Positions 16,228 through 25,224 of a stretch of DNA of 64,000 bases are shown here, piece after piece. The notes under the pieces were generated by a model, which worked only from the letters and a program-made list of their open reading frames with translations, was not told the DNA's origin and searched no databases. A program made the translations under genes and the position numbers. Origin of the DNA: an uncultured Clostridia bacterium (GTDB taxonomy: Bacteria; Bacillota; Clostridia; Peptostreptococcales; Anaerovoracaceae); assembly GCA_934271235.1 (NCBI GenBank), contig CAKQQT010000002.1, forward strand, positions 116,698 to 180,697, in the 5' to 3' direction. How positions within the stretch are numbered: the first letter of the stretch is position 1; every line of letters begins with the position of its first letter.

Positions 16228-16899
16228 ATGTATAAGATCCTGATCGTAGAAGATGATATGGTCATCGGCAATGCGGTAAAAAAGCATATCGAAACCTGGG
16301 GTTATCAGGCCTATCTGGCTGAAAACTTTCAGAATATCATGGAAGATTTCGCGCGCGTACAGCCGCAGTTGGTGATCCTGGATATCACACTGCCGTTTTA
16401 TAACGGGTACCATTGGTGCGGCGAGATCCGCAAGGTATCTAAAGTGCCGATCCTGTTCCTTTCTTCGGCAGCGGACAATATGAATATTGTCATGGCAATG
16501 AATATGGGCGGCGACGATTTCGTCGCCAAGCCCTTTGATCTTACCGTACTGACCGCGAAAATACAGGCATTGCTAAGGCGAAGCTACGACTTCGCGGGAC
16601 AGACGCGGATTATGGAGCATTGCGGTGTCATTTTGAACCTGGCAGATGCGACCCTGCTGTATGAGGGGGAAACGCTGGAGCTTTCAAAAAACGAATATCG
16701 CATCATTCTGACGCTGCTCGAACGCACTGGCAGCGTGGTCAGCCGCGAGACACTGATGGAAAAACTCTGGGCGACGAACAGCTTTGTCGATGAGAATACG
16801 CTGACCGTCAATGTCGCCAGACTGCGCAAGCGGCTGGCGGGAATCGGGCTTTCCGACTTTATCGAGACCAGGAAAGGTCTGGGGTACATGATCAAATGA
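16228..16899 (+). CDS. bceR: BceR-type response regulator
   Basis: OmpR-family regulator: a receiver domain with acidic pair Asp9/Asp10, phospho-acceptor Asp52 (VILDITLPF) and Lys in AKPFD, then a winged helix (ELSKNEYRIILTLLE, VSRETLMEKLW, TLTVNVARLRKRL). The start MYKILIVEDD is fixed by the family. It overlaps the kinase by four bases (ATGA). With the following kinase and ABC genes it forms a Bce-type antimicrobial-peptide sensing and resistance module, in which the ABC transporter itself signals flux to the kinase. Confidence 0.9.
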   Translation: MYKILIVEDDMVIGNAVKKHIETWGYQAYLAENFQNIMEDFARVQPQLVILDITLPFYNGYHWCGEIRKVSKVPILFLSSAADNMNIVMAMNMGGDDFVAKPFDLTVLTAKIQALLRRSYDFAGQTRIMEHCGVILNLADATLLYEGETLELSKNEYRIILTLLERTGSVVSRETLMEKLWATNSFVDENTLTVNVARLRKRLAGIGLSDFIETRKGLGYMIK

Positions 16900-17960
16900 A
16901 AATGATGTTTCAGTATTTGCGCTCCCACCGCAAGAGCGTCGCGCTTTTTTCAGTCTGCGCGGTCATCTTAACCGTATTGTATATCCTGTTTGATGTGAAT
17001 ATAAGGCTCATCGCGTACGGATGGCTTGTCTGCAGCGCGGTGGGTCTTGTTTTGTCTGTGGGCGATTTTTTCAAGTACAAGGACAAGCATGCGTGCCTGC
17101 GGCATTTGGCGCATGAGGCAGTGGATACTATCGATCACCTGCCGCTCGCGCAGGATTTGATGGAAGAGGACTACCAGAGGATGATCACCGCGCTTTTTGA
17201 GGATAAGCAGCAATTAGCCTATCAGATGCGGCATCGGATGGAGGATATGGAGGATTATTACACGACCTGGGTACACCAGATTAAAACTCCGATTTCGGCG
17301 ATGCGCCTGATTTTGCAGACGGAGTTTGCCGGCAGCGCGGCGAAGCGGACAGGAACCGGAGAAGAGGCCGGAGCACTCCCGTCGGCGGAGGCGGACGGAC
17401 TGCGCCGCGAGCTTGAGGATGAGCTGTTCAAGATCGAGCAGTATGTGGAGATGGTGCTCTGCTATCTGAAGCTCGACGAGCAGGGGACAGATTATGTGCT
17501 GCGGCGCTGTAATCTGGATGAAATCCTGCGGCAGGCGGTGCGAAAATACGCGGGACAGTTTATCCGCAGCAAAAACAAGCTGCTTCTGGAGGAAACGCGC
17601 CTTGAGGTGCTGACCGATGAAAAATGGCTCAGCTTTGTCATTGAACAGCTCTTGTCCAACGCGATCAAATACACGCGCGACGGCGAGATCCACATCGCGC
17701 TGCGGCAGCCGGACACCTTAACGATCACCGATACCGGCATCGGCATCGCGCCGGAGGATCTGCCGCGAATCTTCGAAAAAGGCTTTACCGGCTACAATGG
17801 GCGCAGTGATAAGAAATCCACCGGCATCGGATTATATCTGTGCAGACGCATCGCCGAGAACCTCGGCTGCGAAATCTCAGCAACATCCACAGTCGGCATC
17901 GGCACGACCGTCAGCCTGCGTTTCGTGAGCGAAGCTTGCAAAAATGTAAGATACGAATAG
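16896..17960 (+). CDS. bceS: BceS-type intramembrane-sensing histidine kinase
   Basis: The 354-residue kinase has two closely spaced membrane helices (about 14-32 and 37-56) with almost no external loop, the hallmark of the type that relies on a Bce transporter for sensing. The phospho-acceptor is His127 in TTWVHQIKTPISAMRL. ATPase boxes are EQLLSNAIKYT (N), ITDTGIGIAPEDLPRIFEKGFTG (G1/F) and STGIGLYLC (G2). It overlaps bceR at its start and is followed by a terminator-like hairpin and bceAB. Confidence 0.9.
   Translation: MKMMFQYLRSHRKSVALFSVCAVILTVLYILFDVNIRLIAYGWLVCSAVGLVLSVGDFFKYKDKHACLRHLAHEAVDTIDHLPLAQDLMEEDYQRMITALFEDKQQLAYQMRHRMEDMEDYYTTWVHQIKTPISAMRLILQTEFAGSAAKRTGTGEEAGALPSAEADGLRRELEDELFKIEQYVEMVLCYLKLDEQGTDYVLRRCNLDEILRQAVRKYAGQFIRSKNKLLLEETRLEVLTDEKWLSFVIEQLLSNAIKYTRDGEIHIALRQPDTLTITDTGIGIAPEDLPRIFEKGFTGYNGRSDKKSTGIGLYLCRRIAENLGCEISATSTVGIGTTVSLRFVSEACKNVRYE
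17936..17949. promoter_or_regulatory. Candidate BceR-type operator
   Basis: TTGCA-AAAA-TGTAA fits the Bce-type dyad TNACA-N4-TGTAA with one mismatch. A second TGTAA half lies exactly 20 bases on (17965-17969). The site is inside the 3' end of the kinase gene, 134 bases ahead of bceA, a plausible place for activation of the transporter genes. Confidence 0.35.
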
Positions 17961-18000
17961 GAAATGTAAGCCAAAAAAATGGCGAAGCATTTCCTTTTTT
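17960..18000 (+). terminator. Terminator/attenuator between kinase and transporter genes
   Basis: GGAAATG (17960-17966) pairs with CATTTCC (17988-17994), with an inner GCC/GGC, followed by six T. It separates expression of bceRS from bceAB. Confidence 0.7.
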
Positions 18001-18082
18001 GCTAAGATAAAAATGCAAAAGGGAAGTATCTATCAGCATACATGGGCAAGCATACACAGACAATCGAAAGAAAGGGAGACCA

Positions 18083-18847
18083 ATGGCTATTTTGGAAGTA
18101 AATAATTTAAAAAAAATCTACACGACCCGTTTCGGCGGCGCGAAGGTGCAGGCGCTGGCCAACGTTTCATTTACCGTCGAAGACGGAGAGTTCGCGGCGA
18201 TCATGGGGGAATCCGGTTCCGGCAAGACGACGCTTTTGAACATTCTGGCGGCGTTGGATAAGCCGACCGGCGGCGAGGTGAAATTAAGGGGACAGAGCCT
18301 CGCGGCGGTCAAGGATCAGGAGCTGGCGCAGTTTCGGCGCGAAAATCTGGGTTTTGTCTTTCAGGATTTTAATCTGCTGGACAACTTTAATCTGCAGGAT
18401 AATATTTTCCTCCCGCTGGTGCTGGCGGGAAAAAAATATCCGGAAATGCGGCAAAAGCTGCTGCCGCTCGCCAAGGGGCTCGGGATTGAAGATCTGCTGC
18501 GCAAATATCCGTATGAGGTCTCGGGAGGACAAAAGCAGCGGGCAGCTGTTGCCAGAGCCCTGATCACCGAGCCGGAGCTGGTTTTGGCAGACGAGCCGAC
18601 CGGCGCGCTCGACTCCAAGGCAGCTGACGAACTGCTTGACCTATTTGAGCGCATCCACGAAAGCGGGCAGACCATCCTGATGGTAACGCACTCGGTCAAG
18701 GCAGCGAGCCGCGCGAGCCGCGTATTGTTTATCAAGGACGGAGAAGTCTTTCATCAGCTGTATCGCGGCACACACACGAGCGACGAGATGTTTCAGAAGA
18801 TTTCCGATACACTGACTGTATTGACGACGGGTGGTGAGCGCGGATGA
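18083..18847 (+). CDS. bceA: BceA-type ABC transporter ATPase
   Basis: MacB/LolD-like ATPase, 254 residues. Walker A is MGESGSGKTT (41-50), the signature VSGGQKQR (146-153), Walker B LVLADEPTGALD (167-178), and the H-loop MVTHS. It powers BceB, which frees lipid-carrier targets from peptide antibiotics. AAAGGGAG precedes the start. Its stop overlaps bceB by four bases. Confidence 0.92.
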   Translation: MAILEVNNLKKIYTTRFGGAKVQALANVSFTVEDGEFAAIMGESGSGKTTLLNILAALDKPTGGEVKLRGQSLAAVKDQELAQFRRENLGFVFQDFNLLDNFNLQDNIFLPLVLAGKKYPEMRQKLLPLAKGLGIEDLLRKYPYEVSGGQKQRAAVARALITEPELVLADEPTGALDSKAADELLDLFERIHESGQTILMVTHSVKAASRASRVLFIKDGEVFHQLYRGTHTSDEMFQKISDTLTVLTTGGERG

Positions 18848-20916
18848 GAAGCAGAATTTACAGCAAGCTGGCATGGACCAATATCTGCAAGAACCGCAAG
18901 ACTTATCTGCCGTACATGGTCAGCGCCATCGGCATGGTGATGATGTTTTTCCTTACGATCAATCTGTCCATGGATCCGCAGGTGGCGACCTTTGAGGAAG
19001 GAAACTGGATGCAGCTTATCCTGAGATTGGGTTCAATTGTGATCGGCCTGTTCTCGGTGATCTTCCTGTTCTATACGAACAGCTTCCTGATGAAGCGCCG
19101 TAAGACCGAGCTGGGACTGTATCATGTGCTGGGCATGGGCAAAACCCACATCGCGAGCGTGCTGCTCTGGGAAACTCTCTTTACAGCTCTGCTCAGCATC
19201 GGTGCCGGCGCGATCGGCGGCATGGTGTTCAGCAAGGCGGCACAGGTGCTGCTGCTGCGGATGATGGGAAGGAGTATCGATTATGTGTTCACACTGCAGC
19301 CGTCGGCGCTCGTATACAGCGTGATTCTGTTTGCGGCAATTTTCGCGCTCATCTACGGCAAGAGCGTGATCGAGATCAGCAGGCAAAGTACCATCGATCT
19401 GCTTTACAGCAAGGCGCAGGGGGAAAGAGAGCCGCGGGCAAATTTCGTGCTGGCTTTCATCGGTATCTTGTCTTTGGGGGCGGGGTACGTATTGGCGATG
19501 ACCGTACAAAACCCGACAGATGCGATTCTGGTATTCTTCATCGCGGTCATCGCTGTCATCATCGGCACCTACTGTACTTTCATCGCGGGCAGTGTGGCAT
19601 TGCTCAAACTGCTGCGCAAAAATAAAAACTATTACTATCAGACCGGTCATTTCATTGCGACCTCGTCGATGATCTTCCGGATGAAAAAGCATGGGGCGGG
19701 GCTTGCGAGCATCTGCATCCTTTCGACCATGGTGCTGGTGATGATCTCATCGACGGCCTGTCTGTACTTTGGCGCCGGCAACGCGATCAACGCAGCCTAT
19801 CCGCGCGATCTGGAGGCGACAATCGGCATGAGGAAAACCAATGACGCGACCTTTGCGGCAGCAGGCGCAGATCTGGATCGTCTGCTTGCTGCGTCGCTTC
19901 AAAAACAGGGACTGAAGGCAAAGAACGAGATCCGCTATACGCTTTGTGCCTTTTACGGGCAAATAGAGGACGGCGTATTGACGCCGCTTGCGGAATATAC
20001 AGCGGACGGTTATACCTGCAAGGTCATGACCGCGGAGGAATACAACGAGAATTTTGGAACCCATGTAAGCTTGGAACGCAGTCAGCTGCTCTACAAGAAA
20101 AATGAGGGAAGCTTGCGGGAAACCATGCTGACGATTGCCGACAAACGTTACGCTGTCATTGGAGAAGCGAAAAAAATGATTCTGCGTGGTACCGACGCAG
20201 TAGATATGGCAAACGCCATTTATCTGGTTGTTTCTGACCGGAGCGAATTCGATCGTGTGGTGCAGGCTTTGAGGCAGAGCGCCGCAGCGGAAAGCTTTCG
20301 TCTTGTCAACTGTCGGGCGTTGAATCTGACAGAGGCAAACGGCAGTGCGGCGTCCGAAACGCGGATTTCAGCAGCGGAAGAGGAGCTGCAAAGAGAAGTT
20401 TTAAAGATGCAGGATAAACCGGACACCGCGATCGGCTCCTACAAGGGCAATCAGCCGGTCTACGCTTCGATGGATATGAACTTCCGCACCAAAGGCAGCG
20501 CGATGGAAACTTTCACGAATCTGTACGGCGGTCTGTTTTTCCTGGGGATTCTTTTGAGCCTTGCGTTTCTGGGTGCAACGGTCATGATCATGTACTATAA
20601 GCAGATCACCGAGGGCTACGACGATAAGGAGCGCTTCCACGTCCTGCGTGACGTGGGAATGAGCGACCGCGAAATCCGCAGGTCGATCCGGGATCAGGTT
20701 CTCAAGGTCTTTTTCATCCCACTGCTTGGTGCCGGGCTGCATATTGCTTTTGCGTTCCACATCATCAAATTGATGATCAAGGTATTCGGCATCAGCAACA
20801 CAGCACTGCTGATCTACACCACACTGGCGTCCTTCCTGCTGTTCGCCGCTTTCTACATTGTGGTATACCTGATCACCTCAAAAGCGTACTATAAGATCGT
20901 TGCCGTTGAGCAATAG
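18844..20916 (+). CDS. bceB: BceB-type ABC transporter permease
   Basis: A 690-residue permease with ten membrane segments: one at the N-terminus, three around residues 55-175, pairs near 200-240 and 285-310, and three at the end from about 555. FtsX-type core seen in LFYTNSFLMKRRKTELGLYHVLGMGK and the C-terminal KERFHVLRDVGMSDREIRRSIRDQ. The large outside loop (about residues 310-550) is the binding region that sets drug range in this family; it is the least conserved part. It partners with bceA and the upstream kinase. Confidence 0.92.
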   Translation: MRSRIYSKLAWTNICKNRKTYLPYMVSAIGMVMMFFLTINLSMDPQVATFEEGNWMQLILRLGSIVIGLFSVIFLFYTNSFLMKRRKTELGLYHVLGMGKTHIASVLLWETLFTALLSIGAGAIGGMVFSKAAQVLLLRMMGRSIDYVFTLQPSALVYSVILFAAIFALIYGKSVIEISRQSTIDLLYSKAQGEREPRANFVLAFIGILSLGAGYVLAMTVQNPTDAILVFFIAVIAVIIGTYCTFIAGSVALLKLLRKNKNYYYQTGHFIATSSMIFRMKKHGAGLASICILSTMVLVMISSTACLYFGAGNAINAAYPRDLEATIGMRKTNDATFAAAGADLDRLLAASLQKQGLKAKNEIRYTLCAFYGQIEDGVLTPLAEYTADGYTCKVMTAEEYNENFGTHVSLERSQLLYKKNEGSLRETMLTIADKRYAVIGEAKKMILRGTDAVDMANAIYLVVSDRSEFDRVVQALRQSAAAESFRLVNCRALNLTEANGSAASETRISAAEEELQREVLKMQDKPDTAIGSYKGNQPVYASMDMNFRTKGSAMETFTNLYGGLFFLGILLSLAFLGATVMIMYYKQITEGYDDKERFHVLRDVGMSDREIRRSIRDQVLKVFFIPLLGAGLHIAFAFHIIKLMIKVFGISNTALLIYTTLASFLLFAAFYIVVYLITSKAYYKIVAVEQ

Positions 20917-20940
20917 CGGCACACTCCTAAAAATCCGTTG

Positions 20941-20968
20941 GCATATCCCGCTGTCTGCCGCATATATT
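20941..20968 (+). promoter_or_regulatory. Possible sigma-E promoter for the YlmC-like gene
   Basis: GCATATC (20941-20947), 13 bases, CATATATT (20961-20968) resembles the mother-cell sigma-E pattern (KMATATT, 14-15, CATACANT). The spacer is one base short, so this is tentative. Confidence 0.3.
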
Positions 20969-20997
20969 GAAAGCAGATCAGAACGGGAGGACAAGAT

Positions 20998-21246
20998 ATG
21001 CTGAGCACGGATAAACTGAAGAATAAAGAAGTCATCAATATCAGCGACGGCAGAAGCCTCGGCTTTGTGTCGGATATTGAAGTCAATCTGGAAAAAGGCT
21101 CCATCGAGGGGATCATCATCCCGGCCGAGCGGGGTCTTTTTGCGTGGTTTCACAAAGGCGAGGAAGATGTGATGATCCGTTGGGAAAATGTGCGGACGGT
21201 CGGTGATGACGTGATCCTGGTGGAAACGGAACCTATGCTGCTTTGA
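20998..21246 (+). CDS. YlmC/YmxH-family sporulation protein (PRC-barrel)
   Basis: An 82-residue PRC-barrel protein with the family pattern KEVINISDGRSLGFVSDIEVN and GIIIPAE, MIRWENVRTVGDDVILVE. Family members are induced during sporulation; the exact role is not known. GGGAGGACAAG precedes the ATG at 20998. Confidence 0.87.
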   Translation: MLSTDKLKNKEVINISDGRSLGFVSDIEVNLEKGSIEGIIIPAERGLFAWFHKGEEDVMIRWENVRTVGDDVILVETEPMLL

Positions 21247-21323
21247 AAAAAGTTGAACGCGGCGTGAGAATGTGGTAAGATAAAGGGGCGATAAAAAAGG
21301 AAGCAAGGAAGCGAGGTACGCCT

Positions 21324-21785
21324 ATGAAATGCCCGTATTGTGATCATCCGGATACGAGGGTCATCGACTCCAGACCGACCGAGGAAGGACATGCTATCCG
21401 CAGGCGGCGCGGCTGCGACAGCTGCGGCAAGCGTTTTACGACTTATGAAAAGGTGGAAGTGCCGATTTTTATGGTCGTTAAAAAGGATGCGCGGCGGGAG
21501 GTGTTCGACCGCAACAAGGTGCTGAACGGGATCGTGAAAGCCTGTGAAAAGCGTCCGGTCTCCATGACGCAGATGGAAGCGATGGTCAATGAGATCGAAA
21601 AGAATCTCAGCAACCTGATGGAAAAAGAGGTAGACAGCACGTACATCGGAGAACTGATCATGGAACAGCTCAAAAAGGTGGACGAGGTCGCCTATGTACG
21701 TTTCGCGTCGGTGTACCGGCAGTTTACGGACGTGAACACCTTTGTCAAAGAAATTGAAAAACTCATCGGAAAGCAGGAAAAATAA
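21324..21785 (+). CDS. nrdR: Transcriptional repressor NrdR of ribonucleotide reductase genes
   Basis: N-terminal zinc ribbon with four Cys (CPYCDHPDTRVIDSRP, then CDSCGKRFTTYE) and an ATP-cone domain (residues 49-139, VVKKDARREVFDRNKVLNGIVKACEKRPVS). It senses dATP/ATP and binds NrdR boxes at reductase promoters. At 153 residues it is full length. It ends with its stop directly abutting the cmk start. Confidence 0.96.
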   Translation: MKCPYCDHPDTRVIDSRPTEEGHAIRRRRGCDSCGKRFTTYEKVEVPIFMVVKKDARREVFDRNKVLNGIVKACEKRPVSMTQMEAMVNEIEKNLSNLMEKEVDSTYIGELIMEQLKKVDEVAYVRFASVYRQFTDVNTFVKEIEKLIGKQEK

Positions 21786-22442
21786 ATGACAACAGAGAAA
21801 ATTTTTCAGATCGCGATCGACGGACCGAGCGGCGCGGGAAAATCCACGATCGCCAAAACAGTCGCGCGGAAGTTGGGCATCGACTATATTGACACGGGGG
21901 CGATGTACCGGGCACTGGGACTGAAGATGCTGCGGATGGGGGTCCCGATGCGGGAGGATGCTGCGTTAGCAGCCATGCTTGAGGAAACGGATATTGACTT
22001 CTCCGGCGGACGGGTCTATCTGGACGGCGAGGATGTCAGCGATCAGATCCGCACACAGGAGATCTCCAAGGCGGCTTCCGACTGCTCTGCCTTTGCGTCG
22101 GTGCGCAGAAAGCTGGTGGAACTGCAGCAGAAGATGGCGCGCGCCAAGAGTGTGATCATGGACGGCCGCGATATCGGCACCGTGGTGCTGAAAGACGCGC
22201 CTTATAAATATTTTTTGACGGCTTCGGATGAGGAACGCGCGCTGCGGCGTTTCCGCGAACTTGCGGCAAAAGGCGAGCCGCAGACCTATGAAGAGGTCCT
22301 GGAGCAGATCCGGCAGCGCGATTACAACGATACCCATCGCGCGGTAACGCCGCTGCGCAAAGCGGAAGACGCGGTGGAGATCGACAGCACCGCGATGAGC
22401 ATCGAGGAAGTCGTGGACTATATCTGCGGCCAGATTGCATAG
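21786..22442 (+). CDS. cmk: Cytidylate kinase
   Basis: Phosphorylates CMP and dCMP with ATP in pyrimidine nucleotide synthesis. The P-loop is IDGPSGAGKST (residues 10-20), followed by LGIDYIDTGAMYRALGL, and the signature MDGRDIGTVVLKDAPYKYFLTAS. LID-region arginines are in RQRDYNDTHRAVTPL. At 218 residues it is normal. The start immediately follows the nrdR stop, so the two form an operon. Confidence 0.96.
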   Translation: MTTEKIFQIAIDGPSGAGKSTIAKTVARKLGIDYIDTGAMYRALGLKMLRMGVPMREDAALAAMLEETDIDFSGGRVYLDGEDVSDQIRTQEISKAASDCSAFASVRRKLVELQQKMARAKSVIMDGRDIGTVVLKDAPYKYFLTASDEERALRRFRELAAKGEPQTYEEVLEQIRQRDYNDTHRAVTPLRKAEDAVEIDSTAMSIEEVVDYICGQIA

Positions 22443-22456
22443 AATGTATAAAAACG

Positions 22457-22489
22457 CACCTCCGGCGCAAAACTAAGCGCAGGGAGGTG
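22457..22489 (+). promoter_or_regulatory. Hairpin that buries the ribosome site of the next gene
   Basis: CACCTCC (22457-22463) pairs with GGAGGTG (22483-22489), which is the Shine-Dalgarno sequence of the transpeptidase gene, with an inner GCGC/GCGC stem. TTTTCTT follows. It could act as a translation switch or a weak terminator. Confidence 0.5.
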
Positions 22490-22496
22490 TTTTCTT

Positions 22497-24269
22497 ATGG
22501 AACAAACGGAGCGGAACCGCAGGCGCATTCTGATCGGAGCGCTGTTTCTGGGCGTGCTGATACTGCTGCTGTGCGCGCGCCTTTTTTACATTCAGATTGT
22601 CTGCCATGAGGAACTTTCGCAAGCGGCGCTCGCGCAGTATGAGACGGCGCTGGTCGGGCTCGATGACCGCGGACAGATCTTTGACCGCAGCCTGCGTCCG
22701 CTGACCGGAGGAAAATACCGCTATTACTACATTCTTCGCAAGTCGTCGGCTGAGGACCGGCGGCTCGGCGCGCTGCTCGCGGAGATCGAGGCAGAGAAGA
22801 TCACGCTCCGTTCTTCGAAGTATGAAGTGTATCGGACCGAAACCTTTGACGCGGCAGCGCACCGGCAGCTGCAGAACGATTTCGGCGCGTATGTATTCCG
22901 TGACCGGGCGCGGTATCAGAAGACACAGACTGCCTGCCACTTGATCGGCTATCTGAATGAGGATGAACAGCGCGGCGTTTCCGGTCTGGAGCTTTTGTAT
23001 GAAGATCGCCTGCAGACCAAAGGCAGCCGGCTGGTCTTGGAATCCGATGCCGCCGGAAAGCTGATCCGGGGGATCGCGCCGCGGAAAATTGCCGCGGCAG
23101 AGAGCCGTACATCGCGAAACAACAATGCAGATCAGGCGTTTGCGCGCGATGCTGCAGCCGAGCCGGAAAGCCTGGTCACGACGCTGGATATCCGTGTGCA
23201 GCAAAAATGCGAGGCTCTGCTTGCGCAGCTCTGTGGGGCTGACGGCGATGCGGCGAAAGCCGACGCGGCAGCCTGCATTGTCAGCTGCGCAAAGACCGGA
23301 GAAATATTGGCGACCGCTTCGTATCCGACTTTCGCGCCGGATCATATCGCGGATTATCTCGGCGCGGGCTGTGAAGATAACGGCTGCTTACTCAACCGGA
23401 CGCTGCAGGCGGCCTATCCGCCCGGCTCGGTATTCAAACTGATCGTTGCCGCGGCAGCTTTGGAAAACGGCGTCTGCGATGCGTCGCAGTGCTTTACGTG
23501 CCATAAGAACGCGGAGATCGAGGGCGTTCCGCTGTCCTGCAGCGCTGCCGGAGAGAACGGGCACGGACGTCTGGATATGCGAGAAGCTATGGCGGTGTCC
23601 TGCAACTGCTATTTTGCGCAGCTCGGCGCCAAAGTCGGCTATGAAAAGATCCTGGAGACCGCGAGAGCATTCGGCTTCGGAGAAAAGGTCCTGAACGGAT
23701 TTCCGGGTGAGACGGCGGGAAATGTACCGGATGCGGCTGCGTGCGGCAGATGGGATACCGGCAACCTCTCCATCGGGCAGGGCGCACTGCTTGTCACCCC
23801 GCTGCAGGTGCACAGGATGACAAGCATCCTTGCGTGCGGCGGGGCGTCCGGCAGTTTGAAACTGCTGTCGACAGAGACCGCAGCGGTCGGGAATCCAAAC
23901 GGTCTGCGCTATGCGGCCGCGGCGAGGCTCAATGAAAAGACCGCGGCCGGAAATGAGGACGATCGCGGAGAAACCATTCTTTCCGAACAGACGGCCGCGC
24001 GCCTGCAGGAAATGATGGCCGAAGTCATGAAAACGGGAACCGCGTCTCACATTGCCTGGGAAATGCCGGTCTGGGGAAAGTCCGGGACCGCGGAAGCGAG
24101 CCGCGGCGGTCAGCCGGTCAAACAGTGCTGGTTTACGGGGTTTTGTGAAACCGCGGGCGGCACGCGCTATGTGATCACGGTCCTGGCCGAAAACGGCAGC
24201 TCGGGGTCAGCGGCGGCCCTGCCTGTCTTTCGGGAGTTGACGGAGACGCTGCATGATCTGCAGCCTTGA
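22497..24269 (+). CDS. Penicillin-binding transpeptidase (FtsI/PBP2 type)
   Basis: A membrane-anchored DD-transpeptidase for peptidoglycan. One membrane helix (residues 12-31) is followed by a short dimer domain and the transpeptidase domain: active-site SVFK with Ser311 (YPPGSVFKL), SCN (AVSCNCYF) and KSGTAE (Lys528), a variant of KTG. At 590 residues it lacks PASTA repeats. An Ala/Asn-rich loop (about residues 198-222) lies between the domains. It is the terminal gene of the YlmC-nrdR-cmk row and converges with sigK. A sporulation-stage role is possible but not shown. Confidence 0.88.
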   Translation: MEQTERNRRRILIGALFLGVLILLLCARLFYIQIVCHEELSQAALAQYETALVGLDDRGQIFDRSLRPLTGGKYRYYYILRKSSAEDRRLGALLAEIEAEKITLRSSKYEVYRTETFDAAAHRQLQNDFGAYVFRDRARYQKTQTACHLIGYLNEDEQRGVSGLELLYEDRLQTKGSRLVLESDAAGKLIRGIAPRKIAAAESRTSRNNNADQAFARDAAAEPESLVTTLDIRVQQKCEALLAQLCGADGDAAKADAAACIVSCAKTGEILATASYPTFAPDHIADYLGAGCEDNGCLLNRTLQAAYPPGSVFKLIVAAAALENGVCDASQCFTCHKNAEIEGVPLSCSAAGENGHGRLDMREAMAVSCNCYFAQLGAKVGYEKILETARAFGFGEKVLNGFPGETAGNVPDAAACGRWDTGNLSIGQGALLVTPLQVHRMTSILACGGASGSLKLLSTETAAVGNPNGLRYAAAARLNEKTAAGNEDDRGETILSEQTAARLQEMMAEVMKTGTASHIAWEMPVWGKSGTAEASRGGQPVKQCWFTGFCETAGGTRYVITVLAENGSSGSAAALPVFRELTETLHDLQP

Positions 24270-24326
24270 CGCGCAAACTCTGCGGATGATGACGGCGCGC
24301 GAAGAGCGGTCGGCGGCAGCCAGAAC

Positions 24327-24962
24327 TTACGCGTGTGCTTCCGACAGCGCGGCCCGCAGCTTTTCGAGTGCTTTTTTCTCGATGCGGGAAACATAGGAAC
24401 GGCTGATGCCCAGCTGCGCGGCGATCTCTCTTTGCGGCCGCGCGTCGCCGCCGTCCAGGCCGTAACGCCAGGTGATGACCATGCGCTCCCGCGGCGTGAG
24501 CTGCGCCGAAATGGCGCGGTAAAGCTTTGAGACCTGGATCTTGAGGCTGATATCATCCAGGATCTCGTCCGTATCCGTCCCTAAAATATCATTGAAGCTG
24601 ATCTCGTTCCCGTCCTTATCCGTACCGATCGGCAGGCTGAGCGAGACCTCCTGCTTGATACGCTTGGAAGAACGGATGCTCATCAGGATCTCGTTTTCGA
24701 TGCATTTCGCCGCATAAGTAGCCAGACGCGTGGAACGGCCGGCGGTATATGTACTGACTGCTTTGATCAGACCGATGGTCCCGATCGAGATCAGGTCATC
24801 CTGACAGGTTCCGGGGCTGATGTATTTTTTTGCGATGTGTGCGACAAGACGCAGATTGCGTTCAATGAGAACGCTGCGTGCATCCGCGTCGCCCTGCTGC
24901 AGTTTTTCGACATAAAATTGTTCTTCTTGTTCAGTAAGCGGGCGTGGAAAAGAACTGCTCAT
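24327..24962 (-). CDS. sigK: RNA polymerase sporulation sigma factor K, without pro-sequence
   Basis: Late mother-cell sigma factor, 211 residues. Region 2 reads ERNLRLVAHIAKKY and [19 protein letters not shown]; region 4 ends in REIAAQLGISRSYVSRIEKKA. I chose ATG 24962 (MSSSFPRPLTEQEE), 8 bases after AGGGGG. In Bacillus, about 20 pro-residues precede the matching FPQPL region; here they are absent from this start. An in-frame ATG at 25016 would add 18 weakly hydrophobic residues but has a poor ribosome site. The gene is in one piece, with no skin-type insertion. Confidence 0.93.
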   Translation of the reverse strand: MSSSFPRPLTEQEEQFYVEKLQQGDADARSVLIERNLRLVAHIAKKYISPGTCQDDLISIGTIGLIKAVSTYTAGRSTRLATYAAKCIENEILMSIRSSKRIKQEVSLSLPIGTDKDGNEISFNDILGTDTDEILDDISLKIQVSKLYRAISAQLTPRERMVITWRYGLDGGDARPQREIAAQLGISRSYVSRIEKKALEKLRAALSEAHA

Positions 24963-25091
24963 AGATAAAACCCCCTGCCGCATGGAGAGGACGACCGGCA
25001 GCCGGTCCATCCGCATGCGCTCTTTTGTCCACTATATGCCCGCCGCTGTCCCAAAGTGCCTGGCAACCCGCAAAAGTGCAAGTACCTATTT

Positions 25092-25117
25092 CGACCGGAC
25101 TTTTCGACCGGACTTTT
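25092..25117. repeat. Tandem 13-bp repeat
   Basis: CGACCGGACTTTT occurs twice in tandem (25092-25104 and 25105-25117) in the 262-base gap between sigK and the DUF1540 gene. Role unknown. Confidence 0.6.
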
Positions 25118-25166
25118 CAGCGAGACTTCACCGGGGCGCGAAACCGGACGACGAAGCGCGGCAAGC

Positions 25167-25205
25167 AAAAGAGAGGCGGAAAACGTTTGATCCCGCCCCT
25201 CTTTT
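25167..25205 (-). terminator. Terminator of the DUF1540 gene
   Basis: AAAAGAGAGGCGG (25167-25179) pairs with CCGCCCCTCTTTT (25193-25205), with one mismatch; on the minus strand it ends in TTTTGC. Confidence 0.7.
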
Positions 25206-25224
25206 CGTAAAATCCGAACTGTGC

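Noticed and set aside
15142..16413. Minus-strand open frame of 423 codons
   Set aside because: Antisense to the trigger-factor-like gene with no recognisable motif.
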